A stretch of DNA of 64,000 nucleotides from Rachicladosporium sp. CCFEE 5018 (lineage: Eukaryota; Ascomycota; Dothideomycetes; Cladosporiales; Cladosporiaceae), in contig KZ111155.1 of the NCBI GenBank assembly GCA_002077045.2, positions 268,265-332,264 of the forward strand, in the 5' to 3' direction. The translations under genes and the position numbers were made by a program. The stretch's first letter is position 1; the number at the start of each line of letters is the position of its first letter. The notes below the pieces were generated by a model. It worked only from the letters and a program-made list of their open reading frames with translations, did not search any database and was not told the DNA's origin. This document shows positions 35,442 to 46,100 of the stretch, piece after piece.

Positions 35442-35951
35442 ATGCCTACTATGGCAGAGCATAGTCCCAAAAGACCGGCGTTCGCTATCACACCCGCGAC
35501 TAGCCCATCCGATCTCTCCGCAATTCGCACCCTCTTTACGGCCTATACCACCTGGCTGAACCTCGATCTAACATTCCAAGGCTTCGCCGATGAGCTCGCG
35601 AGCCTGCCGGGCAAGTACGCATCACCATCGGGCGCCCTGCTTCTCGCTCGCTCGACGTCCACTAACGAAGCGATCGGCTGCGTCGCTCTGCGTCCTCTCG
35701 GCAACGACGGGATCTGTGAGATGAAGCGGCTGTATGTTAGCCCCGCCGGCCGCGGACTCGGCGTTGGCAAAGCGTTGGCGGCAGCTGTGATCGATGAGGC
35801 GAAGCGGGTAGGGTATGAGGCGATTAGACTGGACACGCTGCCGACTATGGGCGCGGCGAGGGGGTTGTATAAGGCGCTGGGGTTTGATGAGATTGAGGCG
35901 TACTACATTTCGCCGTTAGAGGAGACTATATTCTTGGGGCTCAAGTTGTGA
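35442..35951 (+). CDS. GNAT-family N-acetyltransferase
   Basis: Intron-less gene of 169 residues. The acetyl-CoA pyrophosphate loop is RGLGVGKAL (motif A, Q/RxxGxG/A), preceded by the strand CEMKRLYVSPAGR and followed by EAIRLDTLPTMGAARGLYKALGF (motif B, partial: LDTLPTMGAARGLYKALGF). This is the small single-domain GNAT layout common in bacteria and fungi. The acceptor could be an amino acid, a polyamine or a toxic amine; nothing in the sequence decides. A second ATG four codons in (MAEHS) is an alternative start. Confidence 0.9.
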   Translation: MPTMAEHSPKRPAFAITPATSPSDLSAIRTLFTAYTTWLNLDLTFQGFADELASLPGKYASPSGALLLARSTSTNEAIGCVALRPLGNDGICEMKRLYVSPAGRGLGVGKALAAAVIDEAKRVGYEAIRLDTLPTMGAARGLYKALGFDEIEAYYISPLEETIFLGLKL

Positions 35952-36666
35952 GTGCGAGCTGGCTTTTGCTCCACAGATGGTCTGGACCGCTGCATGCTCG
36001 ATCAATGGAACGACATTGACGCCAGATGCTTCTTTGCGACTGGGTGCTTCTCACGCCAGTCGCAGTAGAGCTGGTTGCTCTTCGAGTTAACGTGGTCCCC
36101 GAGTGCGCCTTTGCGGGCTGGGACCGAGATCCCGTATGTAGCAGGGCAGTGCAGAGGTTATCTTAGACCCTGAAATGCGCAGCTTGGGAGTTAAGTGGCC
36201 TGTCGTGGAGTTTGAGAGAACATCTGGGGCCAGCAATGAAACGGCGTATGTGTAGGCGACGGATCTGGCGTCTACGTATTCAGAGCTATTGCTGCGCATT
36301 ATCGACCACGACGCTGAATCTCTCGTCTGGCAGAGCGAAGCGGCAGTAAGAGCAGCGACGCTATCGTAGTACCTCACTAAATCTAGCCTGGGAAGCCCAG
36401 CAGCATCGGGAGCCTTGCTTCGGCAGCCGCTCTACCACACGCCCTCCCCCAAATCCACACCCCTAACCCTCTTCGCCAACCCCTCAACCCCAACCTCGCT
36501 CCCCCTCTTCGCAGGCCGGTCCTGCAACACTCCCAGAATCTCCACGAGCGTGGTCCAGCCTAGCAGCAGAAAGCACGAATCAGTATTTCAGCCTTCCAGA
36601 TTACAGATGTGATGAGCAGTGTCAGTGGGAGCTATGGTACAGGGTGTAGGGTAAGGCGCTGGCTCA
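35952..36666. other. convergent intergenic, GNAT / NPL4
   Basis: No gene supported; a C-rich stretch lies around 36430-36520. Confidence 0.5.
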
Positions 36667-38514
36667 TCACATCTGCAGGATCGTTTCAAGAGTGGCCCAA
36701 CCTGGGGTGTGCATCAGCTGCGCGCCGAGCGAGGGGTCGCGGGTTGAGGCGAGGCGGGTGAGGAGGGCGAGTTCGTCCTGTGTTGCGCACGCTAATGTCA
36801 GTACATGGAATCGGGGAAGCGGAAGGGGCGAGGGACTTGCCTTGCTCAGTACGTCGAGACTGGCGACATAGCACAGCAAATGAAAATCGCTCACAGCCTC
36901 CACCCCCTGCTGCGTATCCATCGCGACACGATTCGAGCCAGCGCGCAATGACTTCTGCAGATCTCGAGGTTCTTGTGCTTCGCCGATGATACTCCGATTC
37001 TCAATCGCAAACTTATTCGCAGCGAACAGACCCTTCTTCTCCAGCGGGAAACCATGCGTGAGAGTGATGAGCAGATACTCAACCGGAAAGCTCGGCTTCG
37101 CATTCTCTTGCACGCTGCGTCCGTACTCGTTGATCCGCCTGTAGAAAACTTCAGGTATATATCGCACGCGACCGAGCTCGTTCTCCTCATTTGCATCTTG
37201 CACGAGCATGACAGAAGGCTCCGCAGAACCTTCAATGATATCTGCTCTTACCATCTCGACGGCGGAGTTTGAGACTTGGTAAGCAGCTACTGCAATCTGA
37301 CCCTGCTCGTCGCCTGAGACGACACAGGTAACGAAGTTCGAACCGAAGCGGCCTGTGTCGCTCCATTTTGAGGGACAAGGGTACTTTGCTTGATGTCGGG
37401 CGGCGAAGAGGATTTCGAGCGAGGAGAGGAAGTATGAGTCAATGTGCCGCTTACAGACGGCTGTCTTCTCGGGATCTTCGGGCTGTAGGAGATCAGTGTA
37501 CACCACACCTACGCGCTGCAGGCCGCATTGCGAAGCCAGCAGGTCGATGGCAGCTTCATTCTCCCAGTCGTTCAGTGTCACGCCATCTGGCTCGTTGACT
37601 TGAGGTGGTTCGTAGATTGCTTCTACGACTGCTTTCGTGCCGAGTGGCACCTCTTCATAGGCTTCGTAGTGTCCGTACATGTAGCCTATTCTTTGTGCGC
37701 CGCTGCTGCGCCAGAAGTTCAGGAAGCGGTTGATGATTTCCGAGTCGGCGAACTCGACGTGGTCAACCATGCGATACTCTTGCGGCTGCAGCGTGATAGC
37801 CGAGGGCTGGCATTTCGTGCAGATACCTTTCGGGAAGGGTTGGTGACCTGACGGGCATTGTGGGTTCACGCGGTAGTAGGGTTCACTGAGAGGTGGCATG
37901 TAGGAGCTGCCTTGCTCGTACTTGTTCTTGCCCTGATTTACCTTCCGCAGATAGGCGTGGTATGAAAGGTGCTTGATCTTCTTCTCGTCAAGGTACTCCT
38001 TATTGTAGGGCTCGACGGGCATGCAGTAGTCGCACATTCCCTTGGGTCCGTGCCGGCACATCTTCTCGTCTTTCTTGCGATGGATCTTGCCGTCTTGTTG
38101 GTCTAGCCGGTCGTCCAGAGCAGACTGCTTCACGCTCTCCCAGGGGTTTTTGATGAGTTGCACGTCGCCGTTGATCTGTGCTGCTGCCAGAGGTGCGACG
38201 TCGTCGTCTCCAACGTCCTTTCCATTGAGCCTGTTGGCCGGCACTGAGTGACCATTTGACGTCGGCTCGTCTTCCTTGTAGTCTAGAAAGACTTGCGTGC
38301 CATGCGTGAGTCCAAGACGAGCAAATGTGACGCCTTTCAGAGCGGCTATCGGTCTTGAGTCTGCTCCGTGTGGCTTCGGACTGATCGTGATGGACTTCGT
38401 GATTGTATGCTCGGGCATCTTCTCCACGACCTGCGGCAGTATCGAGGCGATCTCATCATCAGGATTGACTGTGAGGCGGAATTGGCCGTTACGGCTTTGG
38501 AATCTGAGGATCAT
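36667..38514 (-). CDS. NPL4: NPL4, ubiquitin-binding cofactor of Cdc48
   Basis: Npl4 with Ufd1 recruits ubiquitinated substrates to the Cdc48/p97 unfoldase in ERAD and nuclear quality control. The N-terminal UBX-like fold starts MILRFQSRNGQFRL. The zinc-finger region reads CRHGPKGMCDYCMP and later CPSGHQPFPKGICTKCQPSA. The inactive MPN domain follows (GAQRIGYMYGHYEAYEEVPLG in part, VVYTDLLQPED), then the CTD with AANKFAIENRSI. The frame is open from end to end (615 codons), but the family lacks the Pro-rich insert after YVASLDVLSK. Bases 36840-36778 form a 63-bp GC-AG intron (gcaagt...ctgac...acag) whose removal gives SKDELALLTRLAS; the mature protein would be 594 residues. Confidence 0.95.
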   Translation of the reverse strand: MILRFQSRNGQFRLTVNPDDEIASILPQVVEKMPEHTITKSITISPKPHGADSRPIAALKGVTFARLGLTHGTQVFLDYKEDEPTSNGHSVPANRLNGKDVGDDDVAPLAAAQINGDVQLIKNPWESVKQSALDDRLDQQDGKIHRKKDEKMCRHGPKGMCDYCMPVEPYNKEYLDEKKIKHLSYHAYLRKVNQGKNKYEQGSSYMPPLSEPYYRVNPQCPSGHQPFPKGICTKCQPSAITLQPQEYRMVDHVEFADSEIINRFLNFWRSSGAQRIGYMYGHYEAYEEVPLGTKAVVEAIYEPPQVNEPDGVTLNDWENEAAIDLLASQCGLQRVGVVYTDLLQPEDPEKTAVCKRHIDSYFLSSLEILFAARHQAKYPCPSKWSDTGRFGSNFVTCVVSGDEQGQIAVAAYQVSNSAVEMVRADIIEGSAEPSVMLVQDANEENELGRVRYIPEVFYRRINEYGRSVQENAKPSFPVEYLLITLTHGFPLEKKGLFAANKFAIENRSIIGEAQEPRDLQKSLRAGSNRVAMDTQQGVEAVSDFHLLCYVASLDVLSKASPSPLPLPRFHVLTLACATQDELALLTRLASTRDPSLGAQLMHTPGWATLETILQM

Positions 38515-39080
38515 CTTGGAGGTATGTGAAATGTGTGAGAGGGTGGGAGCGGCAAGAGGAAGAGGATGTCGGGTCGTCAGTCGAGCTCAGTGGAAGAGAG
38601 ATTCCCGGAACGAACACTCAGGTCGGGAAGGTCGTGAGTATTCTATGCACCTCCATCAGTAATGATGAGTAATGACAATCTGGCCAGCTTGGACTTCACA
38701 GGCAGCTCATCACTACGCCATCGCCGTTTGCCAAAATTAAGGTGCCGGCACTGCGATAACCTGCATACCCGCCTCCGCACTGGATAGATCCATACCGCAG
38801 AGCCGCAACCTCTAATCTGGAGCCAAATCTGGACAAGTATGGTCTCTGTTCACGTGTCAAGAATTGTTGACTGACACCTTGCACTTGCCGCCGAAATAAT
38901 CCATAGCAACGAATACACCATTCGAAACCTGGCTTTGCTCAGTCTAGGCTCAGACCCACCTACACCCAGACCTGGACTGCTGACACTCGGAAATACTGGA
39001 ACATCAGACTTGATCGTCACAGGAAACCAACTCCAACTATCCATATCGCACATCTTCCTCCCACCGGGCTCTAGCCCACC
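38515..39080. other. divergent promoter, NPL4 / SEC66
   Basis: No gene supported between the two divergent start codons. Confidence 0.55.
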
Positions 39081-39971
39081 ATGGAGGACCCCCTAAACGC
39101 CACATTCAACAGCACCTTCAACAGCACCTTCGCAAACGGCACAAACTCCACCTCAGATCCCTTCACAGCTGGCCCCCCAAAACCCTTCTGGACTAACCTC
39201 CTCCTCCCGACCCTCTACCTCACAATCCTCCATACAACTCTAATCTCGTTCTCCCGCACCTACCGCTCGCGACAACTCCAACGCGCAGCCCGTCTAGCAC
39301 CCTGGTTCCCAAGCCACACGAGTCGGGACATCTACCTCACGCTGCTGCATCTTGAGCCGTCAGATGAGAAAAGTGAGAAGAGCACGAAAGTACCGGAGAG
39401 TGTGCTCAAGGCGGCGTTGTTGAAACGCGCGCTGGAGGATATCCAGAGGATTGTGGCGTTGAGGCAGGCGAAGGGGCCGCTGCAGGCGTTGTTGCAGCGG
39501 GGGAGTGTGGGTGAGGAGCTGTGGGTCAGGTTTCAGAGGGCGGAGGGGGAGATGGAGGAGGAGGTTAAGGAGGTTGTGGAGGAGGTTTGTCTCCATTGTC
39601 GCTGCCGAGCTGCGAAGTAGAGGGTTGCTAACGTATCACAGGCTAACGCATACGTCCCCGGCTGGGGCCAAGTCATATTCCAATCCGCGAACGAGATGAA
39701 CCAGAACCTCCTTCTCAAGGAACGCACATCCGAACTCCTCGCCAAAGTCGACGAAGAGAAGGCTTGGTGGGAGGCGAAGAAGCAGGGCGTGCAGAGGCAG
39801 TTTCTGAAGGAGAATGGGGTGGAGAGTAGCGAGGCTGTGTCGTCACCGGAGAGCACGGGGAAGCGGATCGAGACGCGAAGTAGTGATGAAGATGCTGTGA
39901 TTGTGGAGAGTGGTGGGCCGGCGCAGGCACAAGGAGGGGCGGGGGGAGGGAAGAAGAAGGGGAAGAAGTGA
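39081..39971 (+). CDS. SEC66: ER translocation subunit Sec66/Sec71
   Basis: Component of the Sec62/Sec63 complex for post-translational import into the ER. 277 residues; exons 39081-39584 and 39642-39971. The N-terminus is a short lumenal tail with a run of N-glycosylation sequons (NAT, NST, NST, NGT, NST in the first 25 residues), then a single membrane helix (NLLLPTLYLTILHTTLISF) followed by basic residues, giving N-out/C-in topology. The cytosolic part contains APWFPSHTSRDIYLTLLHLE, the Sec66 signature, and PGWGQVIFQSANEM at the second exon. The acidic/basic C-terminal tail ends in KKKGKK. Length and order fit the family well. Confidence 0.92.
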
Positions 39972-40444
39972 GCGTGGAAAAGATGAGGATTTGATTTTGG
40001 TGCTGCAATCTTAGCGAGATCGATGGACGATCACTTCATTTTATGAGTGACGGAATCGTTAGCAGTACTGCCCTTTCATCTCCATGACCTGATGCTCCTC
40101 AAAGCTGAATGCTTGGCGGGCCATTTGGGTTGACCGTCACCGAGGTTTAAGTCCGAGTCAAAGCATGTGGGAGATTTCTACCTGGAGTGTGAAGCTACGA
40201 GCTGCTGGCAGTGTATGTATGTGACAGCACATATCGTTGCGCGAGACATGACAGCGCAGAAATTGCCTAATTGAGTGGAGAGCATGGTCCGTTACGAGTA
40301 GCTACACAGTACGGACTCTCTCTGACTTCATAATGAGTGGACGCAGCCGGAAGAGTCTGCCCTACAGTCATAGTTCGTACACAATCAAGTCAATCGCTGC
40401 CCGACCCTCCGCGAGAGCTCGGCAGCACATCTACATTGCCTCGC
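39972..40444. other. convergent intergenic, SEC66 / orphan gene
   Basis: No gene supported. Confidence 0.5.
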
Positions 40445-41138
40445 TCACGCCTTCTTGCTATCATCATCCTCGTTACGGTCGTCACTGGCATCGGTGCCCT
40501 CGACTCGTCCATCGCCGTCATTATCGTCGTCGTCGTGCCCATCGCCAACAGCCATGCCATCGTGACCACCGCGCTCAGCTCCATCCCGAGCTTTGCGGCC
40601 GGCGATCGCGCGAAGCAGAGTCCTCAGTTCGGCAGCTAGGCCATCAGTCTCCCGACGTGTGCTGATGTGCACATCTCCGCCGCTAATGGTGTGCAAGTCA
40701 GATTCTGGCTTGTCCAGTGCGCCGTGGAGTCGCATCTGTGCCTCGAGCCACAGACCATATGCGATGCGTTCGAATGGGTCCAGATGCATCTGATACGCTT
40801 AGATGGTCGGGCTTGAGAGGTCAGTCGTGACTTGTGTGTCGATTTCGGCGGTACTTCCAGCGAGGATGAAATTGAGAAGGGCTGAATCATGGCTGGGAAT
40901 GTGGCCGGGGAAGGTATGCGGCATGTCGAGGGTGCCAGGAAGAGGTCGAGACTGGAACTTAGGCGGCGAGCCGTTGTTGGCGGTAGTACTCAGTCGTTCG
41001 TCGTCATCGTTGCTGGTGAGAAAGTCAGTCTAAGATTAGTGTGCCTCATCGGGATTATGGCGGTGTGTACCCCCTGTCGTCGCCCTCTCCGTCGCCCTGC
41101 TGACGACTAGTGCTGTTCTCGACAGATGACGCGCGCAT
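40445..41138 (-). CDS. hypothetical acidic protein
   Basis: I do not recognise this gene. Three exons, 41138-41071, 41012-40832 and 40789-40445, give 197 residues. The first intron is typical (58 bp, gtacac...ctgac...ccag). The second is 42 bp with a weak donor (gtcacg), but it removes an in-frame TAA and keeps phase, joining AGSTAEIDTQ to MHLDPFERIAYGLWLEAQ. The central region, rich in hydrophobic and aromatic residues, looks foldable; helix-forming RETDGLAAELRTLLRAIAG follows. The last 45 residues are extremely acidic (Asp/Asn/Gly runs) and end in SKKA, like histone-chaperone or nuclear tails. The 42-bp intron could instead mark two separate frames. Confidence 0.5.
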
Positions 41139-43150
41139 GCGACACTTGATCTACGTAGTGGTGGTGGGATAGTGGTGATCGGAGGTGATCAGGAGAAGAT
41201 CGATTTCTGACAGCCCTCGAGTATCATCTTATGCCGCACTGTCGCTTGCGACAAGAGCGAGCGGCCAGCGTCGGCCGCGGCATAAGCGCAAGTTCACCTC
41301 CAGGATTTGGACCACAATATTGTTTGACTGCCCAAGGCCTACGTGGTCATCATAGAATGGGCCGAATGACCACCCGACTCCGTGCCGGTAGATGGCTTGG
41401 CGACCGATTGGTATCATTCTGCAGATTCCGGAGGTGAATAGAAGCGATAGTAGCGGGACATATGCCTGTGTGTAAGTATCGTGAGTGCGACGTGAAGTGC
41501 TTTCTGCGGTCTCACGACAGTCCCATGCGCGCTTCCGGTGCCTGTCTGCACGACACATGACCAAGCTTCTCTCACGCGGCTGGCACGAGCATAATCCCGG
41601 ACGTCTTCGATTGGCGAACTTGGTGCCGAACCATTGTAGATCTGGAGCCAACTCGCTCGGTGTGTCTGAGTACAAGTATTGCACCCGGAGTTGCGTCCTG
41701 GCTTGTCAGAGCACCGGCCACTAGGGCGGTGAGGAGCGGTCAGATGCCAGAGCATTTCTCCGCCCCGTGAGTATAATGAGGATCCGAGATAATGTCAGCC
41801 CTACGACGTAACACAAGAGTATGCGATTGAGTCTGAAACGAGTTTGGACATAAGAGGAATGTCTCTTTAGCCGAGAGAATGACTGGGATCCGTTGTCCTT
41901 TTGCGAAGAGCAATGCTTCGCATGAACAGGTCGACGTAATTGCGGACCTTCAGTGACGAGGGTCGAAGAGGCGACTGTGCGCCCTTTTCTTCAAGCATTC
42001 GGGCCGAATTTATTGCCATTGATGGTACGGGGATGAAGCGGCAACCACGAGTGAGATGCAATACGCAACCAGCACGCAGAGTGACAAGTTACAGAACGCT
42101 GCACCGCCACAGACAGTAGAGACGAGGTCGCCCACCAGTAACCGTGTCGCCGGTCATCGTCCAAGCGCCGTTACTCTCCGTCACAAGACCTCGCGCAAGA
42201 GCCGCATTGTCAGCGCAGCCAGCTCCGCGTCGACCAAGCAGCGGCCTCTCATCGGCCAGCGGGCTCATGGTCGTACGGTGGGTCTGTGGCATGAACCCAT
42301 TGACATCTGCTGCGGATGCAAGTGCTGCGTGATCGACTGCAAGGCCAGCAAGTCATGCAGGCGCCCGGTTGGTAGTGTATGCGGTGACTCTTGTTCACAG
42401 ACGTCGCAGACTCGTGCGAGCGCAGTGTCAGCTCGGGAACAACAACAGCAGTGTCGGCCAACCATCCTATTTCGTATCATGCGTCAAATTCATGTCGGTG
42501 ACGGTGTAGCGTAACGATAACATGCATTGTGAGCGTGAAGACCATCGACATGCTTAGGCCACGACCAGCGACGGTGGACCGTACCTAAATGAGCGTCACC
42601 GCAGATTCGACGGGCACATGAAGCAGCCCGCTCTCAACTGAAACCCCGTTAAAGCGAAGACATTCGCAAAAGGACTCCGAAGGCTATGTCCACATGGCTA
42701 CTGGGAGGCGTCAATATGTATACTTCCAGATCTCTTACCGCACTGTGAGGCTGTGGATTACGGTATCTCTATCGCCGTAAGACTGGGCAGCATTGAATTC
42801 GTCAACGTCGTCCACATGCTCCGACATGAGCAGAAAAGTCGGACATTGCATTGATGACTCCTCGGCCTTGCGCGGGGTCCCACGGCTACGTGCAGCATCG
42901 TGCGACCAGATTACAGCCAGCCCGCGACCGCGTCACCTCCACAGTCGTGTCATCAGCAAGTCGCTTACGGAAGACCGGCCCTCGTCGGGGGCGGGGCTGA
43001 GCGGTAAGTGTTTTCATTTCCTGGAACCCTTAGGCTATAGTACATGCTCCTCCTTTTCTCATTCGCACGTGAGTCCCGTGCACACGACCGAACCTCCACG
43101 GTCCAGCTCCTTGTCCCTCCTTATCACCGCTCTAGCGATGCTCGCCTAGC
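41139..43150. other. 2-kb stretch without a supported gene
   Basis: The longest gene-poor part of the window. Open frames of 110-152 codons occur on both strands (for example 41229-41684 minus and 42056-42514 plus) but overlap other frames, have no recognisable domain and no convincing splice structure. Could hold a fast-evolving orphan, a non-coding transcript or nothing. Confidence 0.4.
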
Positions 43151-46100
43151 TCACAGCTTCAATTCCCCCAGCCTCTCCAAACACTCCCCAAACAGCTTCC
43201 TCTCCATCTCCAGATCCTTCAACCTAGCCTCCTCCCGTTCCTTGACCTCCTTCCCAGCCTCCCCACCAATAGTCTTGATAGCCTTCTCCTGCCTCGCCAC
43301 AGCCTCTTCGCTCTTCTCGAGCTTGCCCTTGACTTTCTCTAAGATCTTACTCGCCTCCAAGCCATCCGGAAGCTGAAGCAGGACCGCGACGGAGGAGTCG
43401 ACGGGGTAGACGGAGGTGTTTCTGGGTGGGGAGGCGGAAGGGGAGAGGACGGTAAGAGTTGAGAGAGCTTTGCCAGCGAGAGAGCGGATGGAAACAGTCT
43501 CAGCCTTGGCGGTAGCGTGCGCAGAGTCAGTGAGTGGGAGTATGAAAGCTGCGCCATCCTCTTTCACGCCCAGCTCTTGAAGGAGTGAGCGGATGCCCTT
43601 GGAGCAGCCGAGCACGAGATCGTAAATCCGCTCGCTCTCCGGGTCGTCAAGCGCAGCGCTGTACTGCGGGAACTTCGCGATCACGATCGACTTCGTCTTG
43701 TCTTCCGGGCGACGAGGCAGTCGTTGCCACAGCTCTTCGGTCAAGAATGGCATGAAAGGATGCATAAGTGTCAGTGCCGTCTCGAGGGATGTGTACAGTG
43801 TATCGATCGCGCTTCGCTTCTCCTCTTCGTTCCCGTCCTTAATGATTGATTTCGAGTTCTCGATATACACGTCACAAAGCTCATAGAGCCAGTACTGATG
43901 CAGTGCTTGCGTCGCTCTTGCGAACTCGCGCTTCTCAAGCGCTTCGTTGACGGACTTCGTAGCAGTGTTCATCTTGTGCAAAATCCAGCATTCGGGCAAT
44001 GACTCCTTGCCAGTCTTGCCTCCCTGAGCCCGCGGAGTAAAGTCCTCGGGCAAATTACCGAGCACGAACTTCGTCGCCTGGTAGATCTTGTTGCAGAAGT
44101 TCCGCCACGATCGCATGACTTTGACGTCAAAGGCGATGTCACCGCCTCCTGTTGTGTAGTTGACAAGCGAGAAGCGCAGCGCATCAGCACCACACTCGTC
44201 AATCCCGTCTGCGAATGCAGATTTCTGCCACTTCGTCGCACGCTCGATCTCCTTTGGCGCCAGGTTGCCAACCTTGAGCTTCTCGTTCAGTGCCTCGAGT
44301 GTGATCCCCTCCATGATGTCCACCGGATCAATGACGTTGCCGAGTGACTTCGACATCTTGCGTCCTTCCGAGTCACGGACGAGCGAGTGGCAGTAGACTT
44401 CTGTGAAGGGGACTTTGCCGGTGGTCTTCAAGCCGAACATGATCATGCGTGCCACCCAGAAGAAGAGGATGTCCCAGCCAGTCTCTAGCATGGATGTTGG
44501 GTACAGCTTTGCGAAGTCATGGGTCTCATTCGGCCAGCCGAGAGTCGAGAAGGGCCAGAGCCCGGAAGAGAACCAGGTGTCCAGGCAGTCGGGGTCGCGT
44601 TCGAGGGTGAAGGTCTTGCCCGGGTATTTTTGCTCTGCCTTTTGCCGCGCCTCTTGCTCGTCTTTGGCTGTGATCCAGTACTCGGCATCTGAGTCGTACT
44701 CTGGTCCGTCGTCCATCTTCACAAACCAGGCGGGTATTTGATGCCCCCACCACAGCTGGCGTGACAGACACCAGTCATCGATGTTCTCCATCCATCGATA
44801 GTATGTCTTCTCTGATGATTGTGGGCTGAGTTTGATGCTGCCATTCTTCACAGCCTCGATGGCTGGCTTAGCAAGAGGTTCCATGTGCATCCACCACTGC
44901 GGTTTCAGTATGGGCTCGATAACATCCTTCGACTTGCTGCAGAGAGGTATCGACATCTTGTTGTCTGCCTTGCCCACATACAGACCTTTCTTCTCCAGCT
45001 CAGTGATCACAGTGTATCGTACATCGAACCGCTTGTGGCCTTCGAACGGCCCAGCATTCGAGTTCATCGTGCCATCGTCGTTCAGTATGTTGATGAATTC
45101 AAGATTGTGCTGCTTCCCTCTCTTGTAATCGTTGAAGTCATGTGCAGGTGTGATCTTGACGGCGCCAGTACCGAAGTCCCTCTCCACAGTCTCGTCGCCG
45201 AAGATCGGAAGCAATCGGTCGACGAATGGATGTCTCACCTTCTTCCCCAGCAGGTGCTTATACCGCTCATCTGCAGGATGCACAGCTACCCCACTGTCTC
45301 CCAGCATAGTCTCGGGTCGTGTTGTGGCAACCTCGATCGTCTCATCTGACCCATCCACAGGGTACTTAAAGTTCCATATGCTACCAAACTCGATCTTCTT
45401 GTCGTAGCCCGGTACGTCCAGCTTCGTCGATCCTTCAAGCTCTTTCTGATCGACCTCGAGGTTAGACAGTGCAGTCGTGAGTTTCGTACACCAGTTGACG
45501 AGGCGATTCGATCGGTAGATCAGTCCCTCCTCGTGAAGCTGGACGAAAAGCTTCCGCACCGCAGCAGAGAGGTTGTCGTCCATTGTGAAGGCCTCTCGAC
45601 TCCAGTCCAGTGATCCTCCCAGCCGGCGCAGAACGGTGTTGATCTTCTTATGATACTCCTCCTTCCACTCCCATGTGAGATCCACGAACTTTGCCCTTCC
45701 CAAGTCATGTCTCGTCGTGCCATTCCGACGATTATACAGCATATTCTCTACGACACTCTGGGTGGAGATACCCGCATGATCGCAACCTGGCAAGTACAGC
45801 ACAGTCTTCCCCTTCATGCGCTCCCAGCGAATCATGGTATCTTGAAGCGACGTAGCAAGAGCATGACCAATATGTAGCGCACCAGTTACATTAGGGGGCG
45901 GAATCGTAATGACATAATACCCTTCATCCTTCACCTCGCCGTCCGCCTTGAACTCAGGCTTATGAAACCCTTCCTTCTCCCACCAGTCGTACCATGCGCT
46001 CTCAACCACAGAAGGAATGTAAGCTTTGTGGTAGTCATCGTCCAGACTGCCCAGTATCTTCTTCTCGCCCTTAGGAGTCTTCTCCTCGTAGTCGGGGAGC

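Noticed and set aside
41229..41755. Overlapping open frames of 114-151 codons on the minus strand
   Set aside because: No domain, no consistent splice model, two frames open at once; probably chance.
42056..42514. 152-codon plus-strand frame with a Cys-rich patch (CCGCKCC)
   Set aside because: Cysteine spacing fits no known finger, low complexity around it and no upstream promoter-like or splice support.
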